Shown here piece by piece: positions 7,612 through 16,492 of a stretch of DNA of 64,000 nt (within the stretch, counting starts at the first letter, position 1; every line of letters starts with the position of its first letter). The position numbers and the translations under genes are program-made. The notes below the pieces were generated by a model that worked only from the letters and a program-made list of their open reading frames with translations, was not told the DNA's origin and ran no database searches. This DNA comes from Marinoscillum furvescens DSM 4134 (GTDB lineage: Bacteria; Bacteroidota; Bacteroidia; Cytophagales; Cyclobacteriaceae), in the NCBI RefSeq assembly GCF_003386095.1, contig NZ_QREG01000002.1:2724-66723 (forward strand), given 5' to 3'.

Positions 7612-9195
7612 CTAAAACGATAAAGTGATTTTTTCTATGATGGGTTTGGAATCGTTTTCGGTAGCATCCGTGATCATTACTTCAAACTGGAATCCGTAGC
7701 CTTCGGGCAGGTTGCTTAGGTCCAGGCGGGCGGGTGTTTTGGCTACTTGCTTCGAAAAACCCTCTACGTAATCGTAGGATTCTTTCACAGGTTTCCACGC
7801 CGACCAGTAGTCAGCCAGCCCGTCGTTATCCGTATCTATGCCTACGCGGATGTCTACATTTTCCACCCATGGTCCCGGGCTCACAAAATCCAGGCTTTGC
7901 TGTGTGGCCAGGTAAAACTGGCCTTCTGCGAACATGATATCCGGATCGGGATGCCCCTGACCGATGTTTCCACAAAAGGTAAAAGGCTCGTTGATATCCG
8001 ATGAGGTAAACCATGCCACGCTCATGTCCTTGTTGCCATGCCCCTCTGCCGGATCAATATCCCCAAACAAATAATACTGCCCTCCGATGGAGATAGCCGC
8101 CCAGTCGCCGAAAGCATGCTGAGCGGGCTCGTGTATTTCATACTTTCCAAAAGCGCGCTTCTGGCCCTTTTTAATCCTATGCTGAGGGACATCCTCTTTA
8201 GCTTCCCTGGCGGGAAAGCGATCCGGCGCCTCTGCGTGCCAGTGCGGGTGTGGATATTCGGCAAACTCACCCGTAGGTGTGGTGCGCTCGTCCACGGGAG
8301 GGTCCAGAATCTCGAAATCGCCATACCCTTTGGTGCCCACCGCATGCATGGCCAGTGGAGAATCCCACCCGTTTTTGGACGCATCGATGGGTGACCAGTC
8401 TTCCAATATAAGATGAAACTTGCCTTGCATATCCCGGATGATGGCACAGTCAGAACCGTGAGAGGGATCCCAAAAAGCCATACCGATGTTTTCGCCAGGC
8501 TTTCCATCGGTCAGGTCCTCATCGATGTAGAGGTGTGGATCCTGATCATTGGGAAAGTCATAGTAGAGGTAAAACTTGCCGTCTACATACTCTGCAGAGG
8601 TCATCCAGCGTGAAGCATATTCCGATACGGGGCCATGGTGCACCCAGGTTTTCAGGTCTTTGCTCTGCCACGCGTGGTAGCCTCCCAGCGAAGGATTGAG
8701 CCCGCCCGGCGCATCGTACTGCTCCGGAAAAGGCGTGGTTTTGAGCGGCACGTCATACCCTTCGAGGGTGACTGGCTTACCTTCAAAGTCTTCCTTTTTC
8801 TTTCCTTTTGGAAATTGGTAGCGCCCAAACATCCAGTAGTCGCCTGCTTTGGTGCGCAGCATGATGGGCGCATCTCCCAGGTTGGAGGGCCCGATGTTGG
8901 CCACCGGCTGCCAGTTTTGCCATACGGGCGACTGCTCCACCACGATTTCGCTGGCAGCCCGCTTCGTAGCAAACCGCTTGAGCCTGCTGGTGTAAGTAGC
9001 CTTCCGGGCTGTAGGCACCGCCGCACCGTTTTCAAAAGTCAGGTTAGTGGTGTTGGCCGCCTGCTCCTGCCACTCGGTTTGTGTAGCGATCACCCAGTCT
9101 TGCCCAACCGCAGGGGTGCTGCAGGCCATCACTCCCACGGCCAAAACCATTTTTTGTATCCAATAGCGCTTCATGCTTCGCTTTCTTTTGTTCAT
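7612..9195 (-). CDS. Exported beta-propeller glycoside hydrolase-like protein (GH43/GH117-type fold)
   Basis: This 527-residue protein has a basic N terminus followed by a hydrophobic signal peptide (about residues 15-31). The body shows repeated blade-like strands typical of five-bladed propeller hydrolases: 'GDAPIMLRTKAGDYWMFG', 'GGYHAWQSKDLKTWVHHG', 'SAEYVDGKFYLYYDF', 'AIIRDMQGKFHLILEDWSP', 'FGDWAAISIGGQYYLFGDID'. The SKDLKTW phrase is common in GH43/GH117 relatives. Acidic residues in 'LILEDWSP' and 'FGDID' are catalytic candidates. The exact family and linkage are not determined. The start overlaps the sulfatase stop by four bases (ATGA), which implies translational coupling in the operon. 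Confidence 0.75.
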   Translation of the reverse strand: MNKRKRSMKRYWIQKMVLAVGVMACSTPAVGQDWVIATQTEWQEQAANTTNLTFENGAAVPTARKATYTSRLKRFATKRAASEIVVEQSPVWQNWQPVANIGPSNLGDAPIMLRTKAGDYWMFGRYQFPKGKKKEDFEGKPVTLEGYDVPLKTTPFPEQYDAPGGLNPSLGGYHAWQSKDLKTWVHHGPVSEYASRWMTSAEYVDGKFYLYYDFPNDQDPHLYIDEDLTDGKPGENIGMAFWDPSHGSDCAIIRDMQGKFHLILEDWSPIDASKNGWDSPLAMHAVGTKGYGDFEILDPPVDERTTPTGEFAEYPHPHWHAEAPDRFPAREAKEDVPQHRIKKGQKRAFGKYEIHEPAQHAFGDWAAISIGGQYYLFGDIDPAEGHGNKDMSVAWFTSSDINEPFTFCGNIGQGHPDPDIMFAEGQFYLATQQSLDFVSPGPWVENVDIRVGIDTDNDGLADYWSAWKPVKESYDYVEGFSKQVAKTPARLDLSNLPEGYGFQFEVMITDATENDSKPIIEKITLSF

Positions 9196-10637
9196 TCGTT
9201 TTCAGTCCATACATGACTTCCCGCTAGCAGGGCATCATATTCACTTATCAGTAGCTGCTTCATGGCCGTCAGTTTTTCCGGGTTTTTATTAGCCAGATTT
9301 TCGCTTTCGCTGATGTCGGCGGTGAGTTTATACAGCTCAAAATCCACCAAATCTGCTTCTTTGATGGTATTGATGTTTCCGGGGTACACGTTGGTATAGC
9401 GCTGCAAGTAGCTCGTGTCCGTCTTCAGGCGAGCGAGGATTTTCCAGTCACCATCACGCATGGCCACCCGATGCTCGTTGAGGGCATTGTAAAAAGCCCA
9501 CACCAAAGGCTTTTCGCGGTTGTAATCTTTAGCCTCTAATAGCGGTACAATAGACTCACCATCCAGCGTGCGGCTGGGCAGCTCGGCACCCGCCAACTCA
9601 CAGAAGGTAGGCATGAAGTCCAGCGATGACACCACCGCTTCTGAGGTACCTTTCGGTAACGATTTTCCTAGCCAGCTGATGATGCCCGGCACACGAAAGC
9701 CCGCCTCGTACGTCCAAAGCTTCATGCCACGCAAGTCTCCCGGCGAGCCGTAGGATCGCTTGGCCCTGTGATAGCGCATGAGCGTTTCCGGACCATTGTC
9801 GGAAGTAAACACAATCAGGGTGTTGCCTCCATGCTGCGCTTTGAGGTAATCCACCAAACGGCCTACGGCCAGGTCTACATTTTCTACATTGGCGAAGTAT
9901 TCCGCTTCTTCCAGTGTGCTGGCCTGTGGACGGTATTTGTCTACCAGATCCTGCGGAGAAGCTACTGGCTCGTGTGGCTCATGAAAAGTAACCTGAAGGT
10001 AAAATGGTTGCTCTTTCTTTTGCTGCTGTAGCCAGCTGAGTGCCTCATCTACCACAATCTGGCAGCTGTAGCCTTCGATCTCCCCTACATCTTCGCCATT
10101 CCGCACAAAGTTCTTAGGGTTTTCGTGGCTGGGTGCGGCGTTGTTGTGCGTGGCAAACCAGTGGTCAAAGCCAAAGTGATCGGGTGTCGGTTGCTTTTCA
10201 GGTTGATTGAAATACGAGCTGCAGTGCCACTTCCCGGAAAGACACGTGGCATAGCCTACGGATTTCAGCCTTGCCGGGATCGTTTCTTCATGAGCCTGCA
10301 GGTGCACCATGTACCTTAGGTTTTCGGTTTTCTTTGGTCCGGGTATAAAGTCATAAATCCCCGCACGATTTGGGCTCCTGCCCGTAAGAAGTCCTGCTCT
10401 GGACGGAGAACACACCGGTGCTGCTGAGTAAAAGCTGGTAAATTTCATTCCTTCTTCAGCCAGCTGATCCAGATTGGGCGTTTGGATCACGGGGTGTCCA
10501 TAAGATGACAGGTCTCCATAGCCCAGGTCATCACATAGTATCACTACGATATTGGGTTGCTCGTTGCCCTCCTGGCAAGCCACAAATGCCATGGCCCACA
10601 CCAGCAATATTCCTATTCTAAACATTTTCATTTTCAC
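9192..10637 (-). CDS. S1 family sulfatase, lipoprotein
   Basis: This is a 481-residue exported sulfatase with a lipoprotein signal (Cys21). The formylglycine signature is C76-S-P-S-R80 followed by AGLLTGR. The N-terminal metal-binding pair is Asp36-Asp37 (VVILCDDLGYGD). Also visible are SGKWH (Lys/His of the sulfate pocket) and the distal 'FTSDNGPE' metal motif with Asp and Asn. It removes sulfate esters from a carbohydrate after the Cys is matured to formylglycine by an anaerobic or aerobic enzyme not found in this window. Length is usual for S1 exo-sulfatases. The stop overlaps the start of the downstream propeller hydrolase. The S1 subfamily, and so the sulfated position, cannot be assigned by eye. 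Confidence 0.93.
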   Translation of the reverse strand: MKMKMFRIGILLVWAMAFVACQEGNEQPNIVVILCDDLGYGDLSSYGHPVIQTPNLDQLAEEGMKFTSFYSAAPVCSPSRAGLLTGRSPNRAGIYDFIPGPKKTENLRYMVHLQAHEETIPARLKSVGYATCLSGKWHCSSYFNQPEKQPTPDHFGFDHWFATHNNAAPSHENPKNFVRNGEDVGEIEGYSCQIVVDEALSWLQQQKKEQPFYLQVTFHEPHEPVASPQDLVDKYRPQASTLEEAEYFANVENVDLAVGRLVDYLKAQHGGNTLIVFTSDNGPETLMRYHRAKRSYGSPGDLRGMKLWTYEAGFRVPGIISWLGKSLPKGTSEAVVSSLDFMPTFCELAGAELPSRTLDGESIVPLLEAKDYNREKPLVWAFYNALNEHRVAMRDGDWKILARLKTDTSYLQRYTNVYPGNINTIKEADLVDFELYKLTADISESENLANKNPEKLTAMKQLLISEYDALLAGSHVWTENE

Positions 10638-10655
10638 TACTTAGTCGTTTCTACT

Positions 10656-12167
10656 CTACTTGAATTCAATGTTTTTTACAAACTCATTGGCCTTCACCTG
10701 ATCAGCCTCCACTACTTTTCCATCCAGCACCACATTATCAAAAACCACACCCTCTACGGTGTGCGTAGCATCAAAGCCCGTGAGCAACATGCTGGCATGG
10801 TCACGGATGATGTAGGGTTTCCAGTCAGGCCCATCCTGAAATCCCGTGAGCGTGGTATCTATCGGTGCTGAGGTGGCAAAAATATCTTTAAACACCACAT
10901 TGCGCACATTTCCCCGTTCCACTGATTCTGTCCAGCGGGTCTTCCCGATCCAGCAAGATATCAGTCTGCGCGCTTCTTCTACCCGGATGTTTTCAAAATA
11001 CACATCCCGGATCATGGCATCATCGCAATGATAAACCCGCAGCGCCGTTTCGCGCCCCACATCGTGGATCACGTCACAGTCCTCGAAGCGTACGTTGGTC
11101 ACATCTTCGTGAATTTCCGCACCGATGCTAAACGCATGTGCCAACTCGTTCCACACCACACATTTACGGGTGTGGATGTTGCGCACGGCTCCTTTGCCGT
11201 CAAAAGACTTGATCACCACCGCATCGTCCAGCGTTCGCATAAAGCAGTTTTCCACCAAAGCATTGCGGCTATTGGAGAGATCTACTCCGTCAGAGTTTCC
11301 ACGCCAGCCGATGATTTTCACATTGTCTACATGAATGTCTTCTGATGCCTGGATCGGGATGGTCCAGTGGCTGGGATCTACGATTGTTACGCCTTCAATT
11401 TTCAGGTTTTGAGTGTGCTGAGCAAAAATGGTATAGCGCCGCTTTTTCTTGTGGATCCCCGATTGATCAATGATACCACGACCTCTCACGGTGATGTTTT
11501 TGCCTTCCAGCAAAAAGGTAGGCGGACGTTGGTTTTGGCCGATCAAATGCTCCAGCTCCTGTTCATCGGTAGCTGTACCACAGCGCAGGTAGGCACCCCC
11601 GGCAATATAAACCGTAGTACCATCTTCCACTGCCACATGCGTCACATCATGTACACCCGGTCCGAAATACACCACATTCGGATCGTCAGGATTCGGGATG
11701 TTCTCCTCGAATGGATTGGCGAAAATATGGAGCGATTCGTGCCAGTCACCATTTACTTCTATGGTCAGTTGACGTGGCTTTTCCAGCGTAAGTGTAATTT
11801 GCTTTCCCTCTACCTCAGGCACAATACCATAGGATGTAGGCAACACTTTCACTTCCTGAACTTGCTCCGGATAGGTGACCGTTACCATTACTTTTCCATT
11901 CATATCAAACGACGCATAAGAAGCAAAGCCAAATTCGGATCGCGAGTGATTGAGCCGTGGGATCGGGCTTTTCGGTGGTATTTTGGTTTGGTATACGGGT
12001 ACCACTTGCCCATTAGCCGTTACGGCATAGGCCGTAGACTGCTCAATTCCTTCTGGCGCGGGGTAGACTTTTACCACTTTTTGCTCTGCAGCTTTTGGCG
12101 TACATGCCACCATTAATAGCATCACTGCCGTCAATACGCACATGGTTTTGTTCATCGCTTTTTGCAT
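10656..12167 (-). CDS. GH28-like right-handed beta-helix glycosidase, lipoprotein
   Basis: This protein of about 503 residues has a lipoprotein signal (LLMVAC). An N-terminal beta-sandwich (about the first 130 residues) precedes a parallel beta-helix. The GH28-type active-site block is present as N-S-D-G-V-D-L then L-D-D-A-V-V-I-K-S, corresponding to the NTD and DD motifs of polygalacturonases. The usual GHG motif is replaced by A-F-S-I-G-A-E, so specificity probably differs from pectin hydrolases. The chosen ATG forms a TGATG overlap with the sulfatase stop; an upstream in-frame start at 12194 would overlap that gene by 28 bases and is less likely. The protein is probably an exo-acting hydrolase on an acidic or decorated glycan. 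Confidence 0.8.
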   Translation of the reverse strand: MQKAMNKTMCVLTAVMLLMVACTPKAAEQKVVKVYPAPEGIEQSTAYAVTANGQVVPVYQTKIPPKSPIPRLNHSRSEFGFASYASFDMNGKVMVTVTYPEQVQEVKVLPTSYGIVPEVEGKQITLTLEKPRQLTIEVNGDWHESLHIFANPFEENIPNPDDPNVVYFGPGVHDVTHVAVEDGTTVYIAGGAYLRCGTATDEQELEHLIGQNQRPPTFLLEGKNITVRGRGIIDQSGIHKKKRRYTIFAQHTQNLKIEGVTIVDPSHWTIPIQASEDIHVDNVKIIGWRGNSDGVDLSNSRNALVENCFMRTLDDAVVIKSFDGKGAVRNIHTRKCVVWNELAHAFSIGAEIHEDVTNVRFEDCDVIHDVGRETALRVYHCDDAMIRDVYFENIRVEEARRLISCWIGKTRWTESVERGNVRNVVFKDIFATSAPIDTTLTGFQDGPDWKPYIIRDHASMLLTGFDATHTVEGVVFDNVVLDGKVVEADQVKANEFVKNIEFK

Positions 12168-13642
12168 CAGTTTTTTGCCTGTGTTTGGTTCCAAAGTCTG
12201 TAGGGATCGTCGTGCAGTTTCATTTGCTCCAGTAGCAAAGCCTCCATCTCGGCCAGCTGATTTGCATATTTCGGATTTTCGGCCAGGTCTGTGAGCAACT
12301 CTTCTTCTTTCTGGTGTTCTGGAAGATACTCCAGCGGATTTTCAGCCAAGTTAAACAGCTGCGTTTCCTGCACTGCACCGTCCAGCACATCGTATTTGAT
12401 GAGCTTCCAGTCCCCTTTTCGCACGGTGCGCATGCCCGGCTTGGTACCACCGCAGTACACGGCATACTGCACGTCACGAATGACTTGCTGCTCACCGGTC
12501 AGCACCGGCTTGAAGCTCTGGCCCTCTACGGTCTCCGGCACACGAATGCCCGCCAGCTCACATAGCGTAGGCAGCACATCTAGCAGGTAGATGTTGCCCG
12601 CCACCCGCTTGCCAGCCTGTACGCCCGGGCCCTTTACGATAAAAGGCACCCGCCACGTGTGCTCATACAGGTTTTGCTTGCCCTGAAGGCCATGCCTCCC
12701 GATGGCCATGCCATGGTCTGACGTATAGATGATGTAGGTATTGTCCAGCTCGCCCATGGCTTCCAGCCGATCCAGTACCCTTCCCAGCTGAATGTCAATG
12801 TTTTCTGAGCACGCAAACTCCCGTCCCAGCTCATTGCGAATGGTGTTTTCGTCTCTGCGCTTCCAAACCCCTTTTACCCGGTCTTCATCTCGCAGGTTGG
12901 GGTGTCCGTGGTGAAAAGGATGCGCCGACAAGTAGTTTTCTGGTATCGCAGGCTGCTTTGGATGGAGCGGCGGCACCGTGTCTTTGGTCACCTCATTGGT
13001 AGCGCCATATTTCTCCAGTAGCTCCGGTGTACCATTCCGTGGATCATGTGGGTGTGAAAATCCCAAATAAATAAAAAACGGATCTTTTTGCTGAGCAGAC
13101 GCTCGCTGGCCTAAATAGTCCAGCACCTGCTCGGCATGCCAGGCACTGCCTGTCTCAGCTGTACCACCGCGTTTGGTTTTGTCTTTGATGATCGAAAACT
13201 GGCGGTTGGCTCCCGGATACGAGTTGTTGGCCTTGCAGGTACGCATGGTACTGTAGCCCGCCCGGTTGAAAATAGCGGGCATGCTCATAGTGTCCAGCGG
13301 ATGGAAGTCCGTTTGCTTTTGAAACTCCGCACTAGGTGGCAGGTGCCAAAGGGTGCGCCCGGTCATGATCATGTGCCGTGATGGTGTGCACACTGCTCCG
13401 TTCATACTCCCCATGTGTCGTGCACTTTCAAACACCATTCCTTCACGAGCCAGTCTGTCGATCACTGGGGTTTCCAAAATGGATTTGGCATTGTATACCT
13501 GCAAATCATACGGCGATTGGTCATCCACCAGTACAAAAAGAAAGTTTGGACGCCTGGCCTCTTCCTGGCAGCTGGTGCCGAGCATGGCCACCGCCAGTAA
13601 TACTACCTGAAACAGAATTCCTTTCAATCGTATCATTAGCAT
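12167..13642 (-). CDS. S1 family sulfatase, second copy
   Basis: This lipoprotein sulfatase (LGTSC lipobox) is only distantly similar to the one at 9192-10637, so this is not a recent duplication. The FGly motif is C-T-P-S-R followed by HMIMTGR. Metal-binding Asp-Asp lies in FVLVDDQSPYD. Further conserved pieces are 'GFSHPHDPRNG' and 'YTSDHGMAIGRHGLQGK', the latter containing the distal Asp-His metal pair. Together the two enzymes suggest two sulfate positions on the substrate. I chose the ATG at 13642, ten bases after the lyase stop; 13636 is equally possible. The longer start at 13672 would overlap the lyase gene and place ten polar residues before the signal peptide. Confidence 0.92.
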   Translation of the reverse strand: MLMIRLKGILFQVVLLAVAMLGTSCQEEARRPNFLFVLVDDQSPYDLQVYNAKSILETPVIDRLAREGMVFESARHMGSMNGAVCTPSRHMIMTGRTLWHLPPSAEFQKQTDFHPLDTMSMPAIFNRAGYSTMRTCKANNSYPGANRQFSIIKDKTKRGGTAETGSAWHAEQVLDYLGQRASAQQKDPFFIYLGFSHPHDPRNGTPELLEKYGATNEVTKDTVPPLHPKQPAIPENYLSAHPFHHGHPNLRDEDRVKGVWKRRDENTIRNELGREFACSENIDIQLGRVLDRLEAMGELDNTYIIYTSDHGMAIGRHGLQGKQNLYEHTWRVPFIVKGPGVQAGKRVAGNIYLLDVLPTLCELAGIRVPETVEGQSFKPVLTGEQQVIRDVQYAVYCGGTKPGMRTVRKGDWKLIKYDVLDGAVQETQLFNLAENPLEYLPEHQKEEELLTDLAENPKYANQLAEMEALLLEQMKLHDDPYRLWNQTQAKN

Positions 13643-13652
13643 CTTTATCGTA

Positions 13653-16310
13653 TTAATCGAGGAGCACATCATTTCCTGCAGGATAGGTTTTCGCTTTTCC
13701 TTTTTTCAATCGAATGATTACAGGCTGGTCGGCGCTGTAGTATACCTGATCTCCTTCAAAACGCAGAGAGGCACTTACGCTTCCTGATACCGCTTCCAGG
13801 CTCACTTTGTCATGCTTGAGTTTTTGGCCATGGCCCAGATACAAATACTCCAGGTCCTCCCCTTTTAGTGAAATCACTCCAAATACGCCCTGAAATTCAC
13901 CGGACTTGCCTGTCTTAAAGACAGCATCCTCAGTAGCGTTGTAGATCAGCTGCGTTGAGTTACCCGATTTTACCCGAAGGCTTACGAGATCGTCATGCAG
14001 GTTTAGTTTTTCTATGGATTCTACCGATTTCTCCTTACCCTCATAGGCTTCAAATACCGCTACAAAAGGATTTTCAGCGCCATTGTTGTCCGTCTGTCTT
14101 ACCAGCAAGGTAGGTGTGGTCTGCGGTGCTTTGTTGACCTGCCCGGGCGTTACGTCGTGACGTAGCGTGGTATGCGGTGCCTCCATCTGGTAGAGGGTAC
14201 GCCCTTTTTGGCCAGCCATCCACATATAGGAGTTCAGTGCTGGGCTCACCTTGTTGATGGTCCAGATAGCCTGAAAGTCCCCCTGATGCGCTGTAGCACG
14301 AATGTTTTCGAAGAACGAATACGCATCGTGTGGAGGGTTGGCAATATCCGCGTCGGCCAATTGCAGCGGCTGCCCGGTTTCATCCATCAGCACCATTTCA
14401 TCTCCCAGGTTGTGGTGCAGGTAGTCGTTTTCTTCGAGATCTGACCGGAATATGTCCACATAATAGCCAGAAGAAGGCGATGTGCGAATCATGGCAATCA
14501 ACCTACGTTTTTCATCTGCAGAAACATCGGCAAACGAGCAGTTTTCGTTAATCACCACATCGTTGTAAAACTGTCCTTTAGGCACTTCCGGGTCCATGGC
14601 GTTGATGGTAATCTCCCCTTTGGCATAACCCTGAACGATGGTATTGCTGGCTACGGGACCGCTATAGTAGTGCATGTCTGGTGTCCAGTAAGACTCATAT
14701 CCGGCACCATCAGGAGCGAGTGCCCAGCCTTTGCCGTAAAACTGCCAGGCAAGCCCATTGGCGGAGAGGTGGCTTCCTTTCATGCCTCCATAGAGGGTAA
14801 ACATCATGCCATTATTCTCATCATTGCCATTGCGCATGATGAGGTGACGATGAAAGGGTGAGTATGCAGCTCTGTTGTAGGGCAGTGTGCTGTTATCAGT
14901 TTGTAAAGATTGGTTGAGAATGAGATCTTCCCAGCTTGCTTCGTTGCGATCGTACTGACCAGAGCGGATGCCCTTATTGATCACTGCTTCAATCTTTGCG
15001 GCATCTGCGTCATTCCCTTCCCATCGGTAGTAGGTAAGCAAACGCTCAAACACTTCAAAGTCCAGAGGACCTCCACGCATATCGCCAAACACCACCAGAT
15101 TGCCTCGCGCATCCAGCCAGCCCAGATTGGCCATGGCTGCTTTTTGGATCATGGGATTGTCACCGATAGTGTTAACCCCAGCGCGGTAGAGCGGCATAGC
15201 CATCTCCAGCAAGGCACCAATCATACCCGAAGCATAGCCCGGTGATTCGGGCCAAAGCCCCGTGTCTTTGTCGTAGTTTTCGATGATTTTAGGGAGGGCC
15301 GCATGGTGCTTGCGCGAAATCTCGGTGTAGTAAGGAATGTAGTGTTCGCGCCCTTTACCATCTTCATAATAGTCATTGGACTCCAGTACGAGAATGCTCG
15401 GGATGATGTGTCGGTAGCGGTTGACGTTCCAGTTGCCTTTGGCACCACCGCGCACCAGTCCTATTTCGATAAATCGTTTAAATACAGTACCTGCCAGGTC
15501 CGTGGCAGACATGTCCAACTGCTGCAAATGGGCATGCGGATTGGCATTCATGTAATCATGCAAAAAGTCGTAGGCCTTGGCTGCCGGCTCCTGACGATCA
15601 TCGTGGATGACTTCATAATCATAGTAGCCCATAATGCCACCTGGGGCATAGCCTCCAGGACCTTTGGTAGACTCTGAAGGATCTAGCGGTGGCTCCATGT
15701 AGTAGGTGCCCAGCAGCCAGGTCCAAAGGATATCAGAAGAGAATTTGGCATATTTTTCTTCCTTCGTGATGAAGTAGGCAAAGGCTGCTTTTTCTGCCAG
15801 CTTCAATATCTCCATGTTGTTTTGGCGGATCATGTGACCGGATTCCTTGTAAGGCACCAGCACTGGTGTAGGGTCTCCGGATGATCGGCTTACGCCCCAC
15901 ATGTCTCCCGTTTCATTGTATGGGGTGCGGTCTTCGAGCGGCCCATTGTAGTAGTCGTTCCACTTGCGCATGCCCGGTAGCCGTACCGTGGGCACGGGAG
16001 CGTTACCCTCGCCATAGTCCCAATCCTGCCCGGCGATGTAGCACTGGGTGTAGCGTTCACCATCTTTCCAGTACATGGCAAGCCGCGATACGATCCATTC
16101 AGGATCTGACTGATGTCTGTCTACGTGGGGGTTGATTTCTTCCAGTAGGGCCTCCCAGCTCTGCCTGGCCCAAGATTCGTTTTGTATTTTTTCGATCAAC
16201 TCCTCCCGGTTTTCTGTACTGGTATAGAGTACCGGGTGATTCGTATTGGATTGGGCTGTGAGCGAAATGCTGCCCAGCATTACTACTAACAGGCAAAAAA
16301 TTCGAGTCAT
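13653..16310 (-). CDS. Heparinase II/III-type polysaccharide lyase
   Basis: This exported protein of about 885 residues has a signal peptide (FCLLVVMLGSISLTAQ). The N-terminal half is an alpha/alpha-toroid with motifs such as GNWNVNRYRH and LWPESPGYASG. The C-terminal half is the heparinase II/III beta-sandwich, marked by 'GMKGSHLSANGLAWQFYGKG' followed by APDGAGY. This fold is shared by PL12, PL15, PL17, PL21 and some ulvan lyase families (PL40). The enzyme cuts uronate-containing chains by beta-elimination and gives 4,5-unsaturated ends, which GH88/105 plus KduI/KduD further right could process. The ATG at 16310 is preferred over a TTG 12 bases upstream. The exact PL family is uncertain. 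Confidence 0.82.
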   Translation of the reverse strand: MTRIFCLLVVMLGSISLTAQSNTNHPVLYTSTENREELIEKIQNESWARQSWEALLEEINPHVDRHQSDPEWIVSRLAMYWKDGERYTQCYIAGQDWDYGEGNAPVPTVRLPGMRKWNDYYNGPLEDRTPYNETGDMWGVSRSSGDPTPVLVPYKESGHMIRQNNMEILKLAEKAAFAYFITKEEKYAKFSSDILWTWLLGTYYMEPPLDPSESTKGPGGYAPGGIMGYYDYEVIHDDRQEPAAKAYDFLHDYMNANPHAHLQQLDMSATDLAGTVFKRFIEIGLVRGGAKGNWNVNRYRHIIPSILVLESNDYYEDGKGREHYIPYYTEISRKHHAALPKIIENYDKDTGLWPESPGYASGMIGALLEMAMPLYRAGVNTIGDNPMIQKAAMANLGWLDARGNLVVFGDMRGGPLDFEVFERLLTYYRWEGNDADAAKIEAVINKGIRSGQYDRNEASWEDLILNQSLQTDNSTLPYNRAAYSPFHRHLIMRNGNDENNGMMFTLYGGMKGSHLSANGLAWQFYGKGWALAPDGAGYESYWTPDMHYYSGPVASNTIVQGYAKGEITINAMDPEVPKGQFYNDVVINENCSFADVSADEKRRLIAMIRTSPSSGYYVDIFRSDLEENDYLHHNLGDEMVLMDETGQPLQLADADIANPPHDAYSFFENIRATAHQGDFQAIWTINKVSPALNSYMWMAGQKGRTLYQMEAPHTTLRHDVTPGQVNKAPQTTPTLLVRQTDNNGAENPFVAVFEAYEGKEKSVESIEKLNLHDDLVSLRVKSGNSTQLIYNATEDAVFKTGKSGEFQGVFGVISLKGEDLEYLYLGHGQKLKHDKVSLEAVSGSVSASLRFEGDQVYYSADQPVIIRLKKGKAKTYPAGNDVLLD

Positions 16311-16357
16311 ATATTCTATCAATCGTTGGGAAAATTTATGATCGCAATATCGAATAA

Positions 16358-16452
16358 GCGCCTGGCAATGTATATCAATTATGATTCGCGAAGGATGAAT
16401 TATGATTCATATCGCTGACTCACCAACTGACTACCCACACATTGCCAGGCGC
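16358..16452. repeat. 95-bp element with perfect 14-bp terminal inverted repeats
   Basis: GCGCCTGGCAATGT (16358-16371) and ACATTGCCAGGCGC (16439-16452) match perfectly. The 67-base interior holds the direct repeat AATTATGATTC at 16377-16387 and 16398-16408. It lies between the beta-helix/lectin gene and the lyase gene. It could act as an RNA hairpin between them or be a small non-autonomous element; there is no T-tract for an ordinary terminator. Confidence 0.7.
16374..16410. promoter_or_regulatory. Candidate regulator site: two direct repeats 21 bp apart upstream of the lyase
   Basis: ATGAATTATGATTCAT (16395-16410) is preceded by ATCAATTATGATTCGC (16374-16389), 13 of 16 bases identical and exactly 21 bases apart. 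The site is about 65-100 bases upstream of the lyase start. A 14/16 match, ATGACTTATGATCCAT, lies upstream of susC at 26522-26537. Direct repeats two helical turns apart suit AraC-type DNA-binding domains such as that of the local hybrid regulator. This is inference. Confidence 0.4.
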
Positions 16453-16492
16453 ACTATATTCACAGGTATTGATAAATACCGGTTAAGCTAAG

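Noticed and set aside
11367-12116. Plus-strand ORF of 249 codons opposite the GH28-like gene
   Set aside because: Shadow of a well-supported beta-helix gene; no start context or domain.
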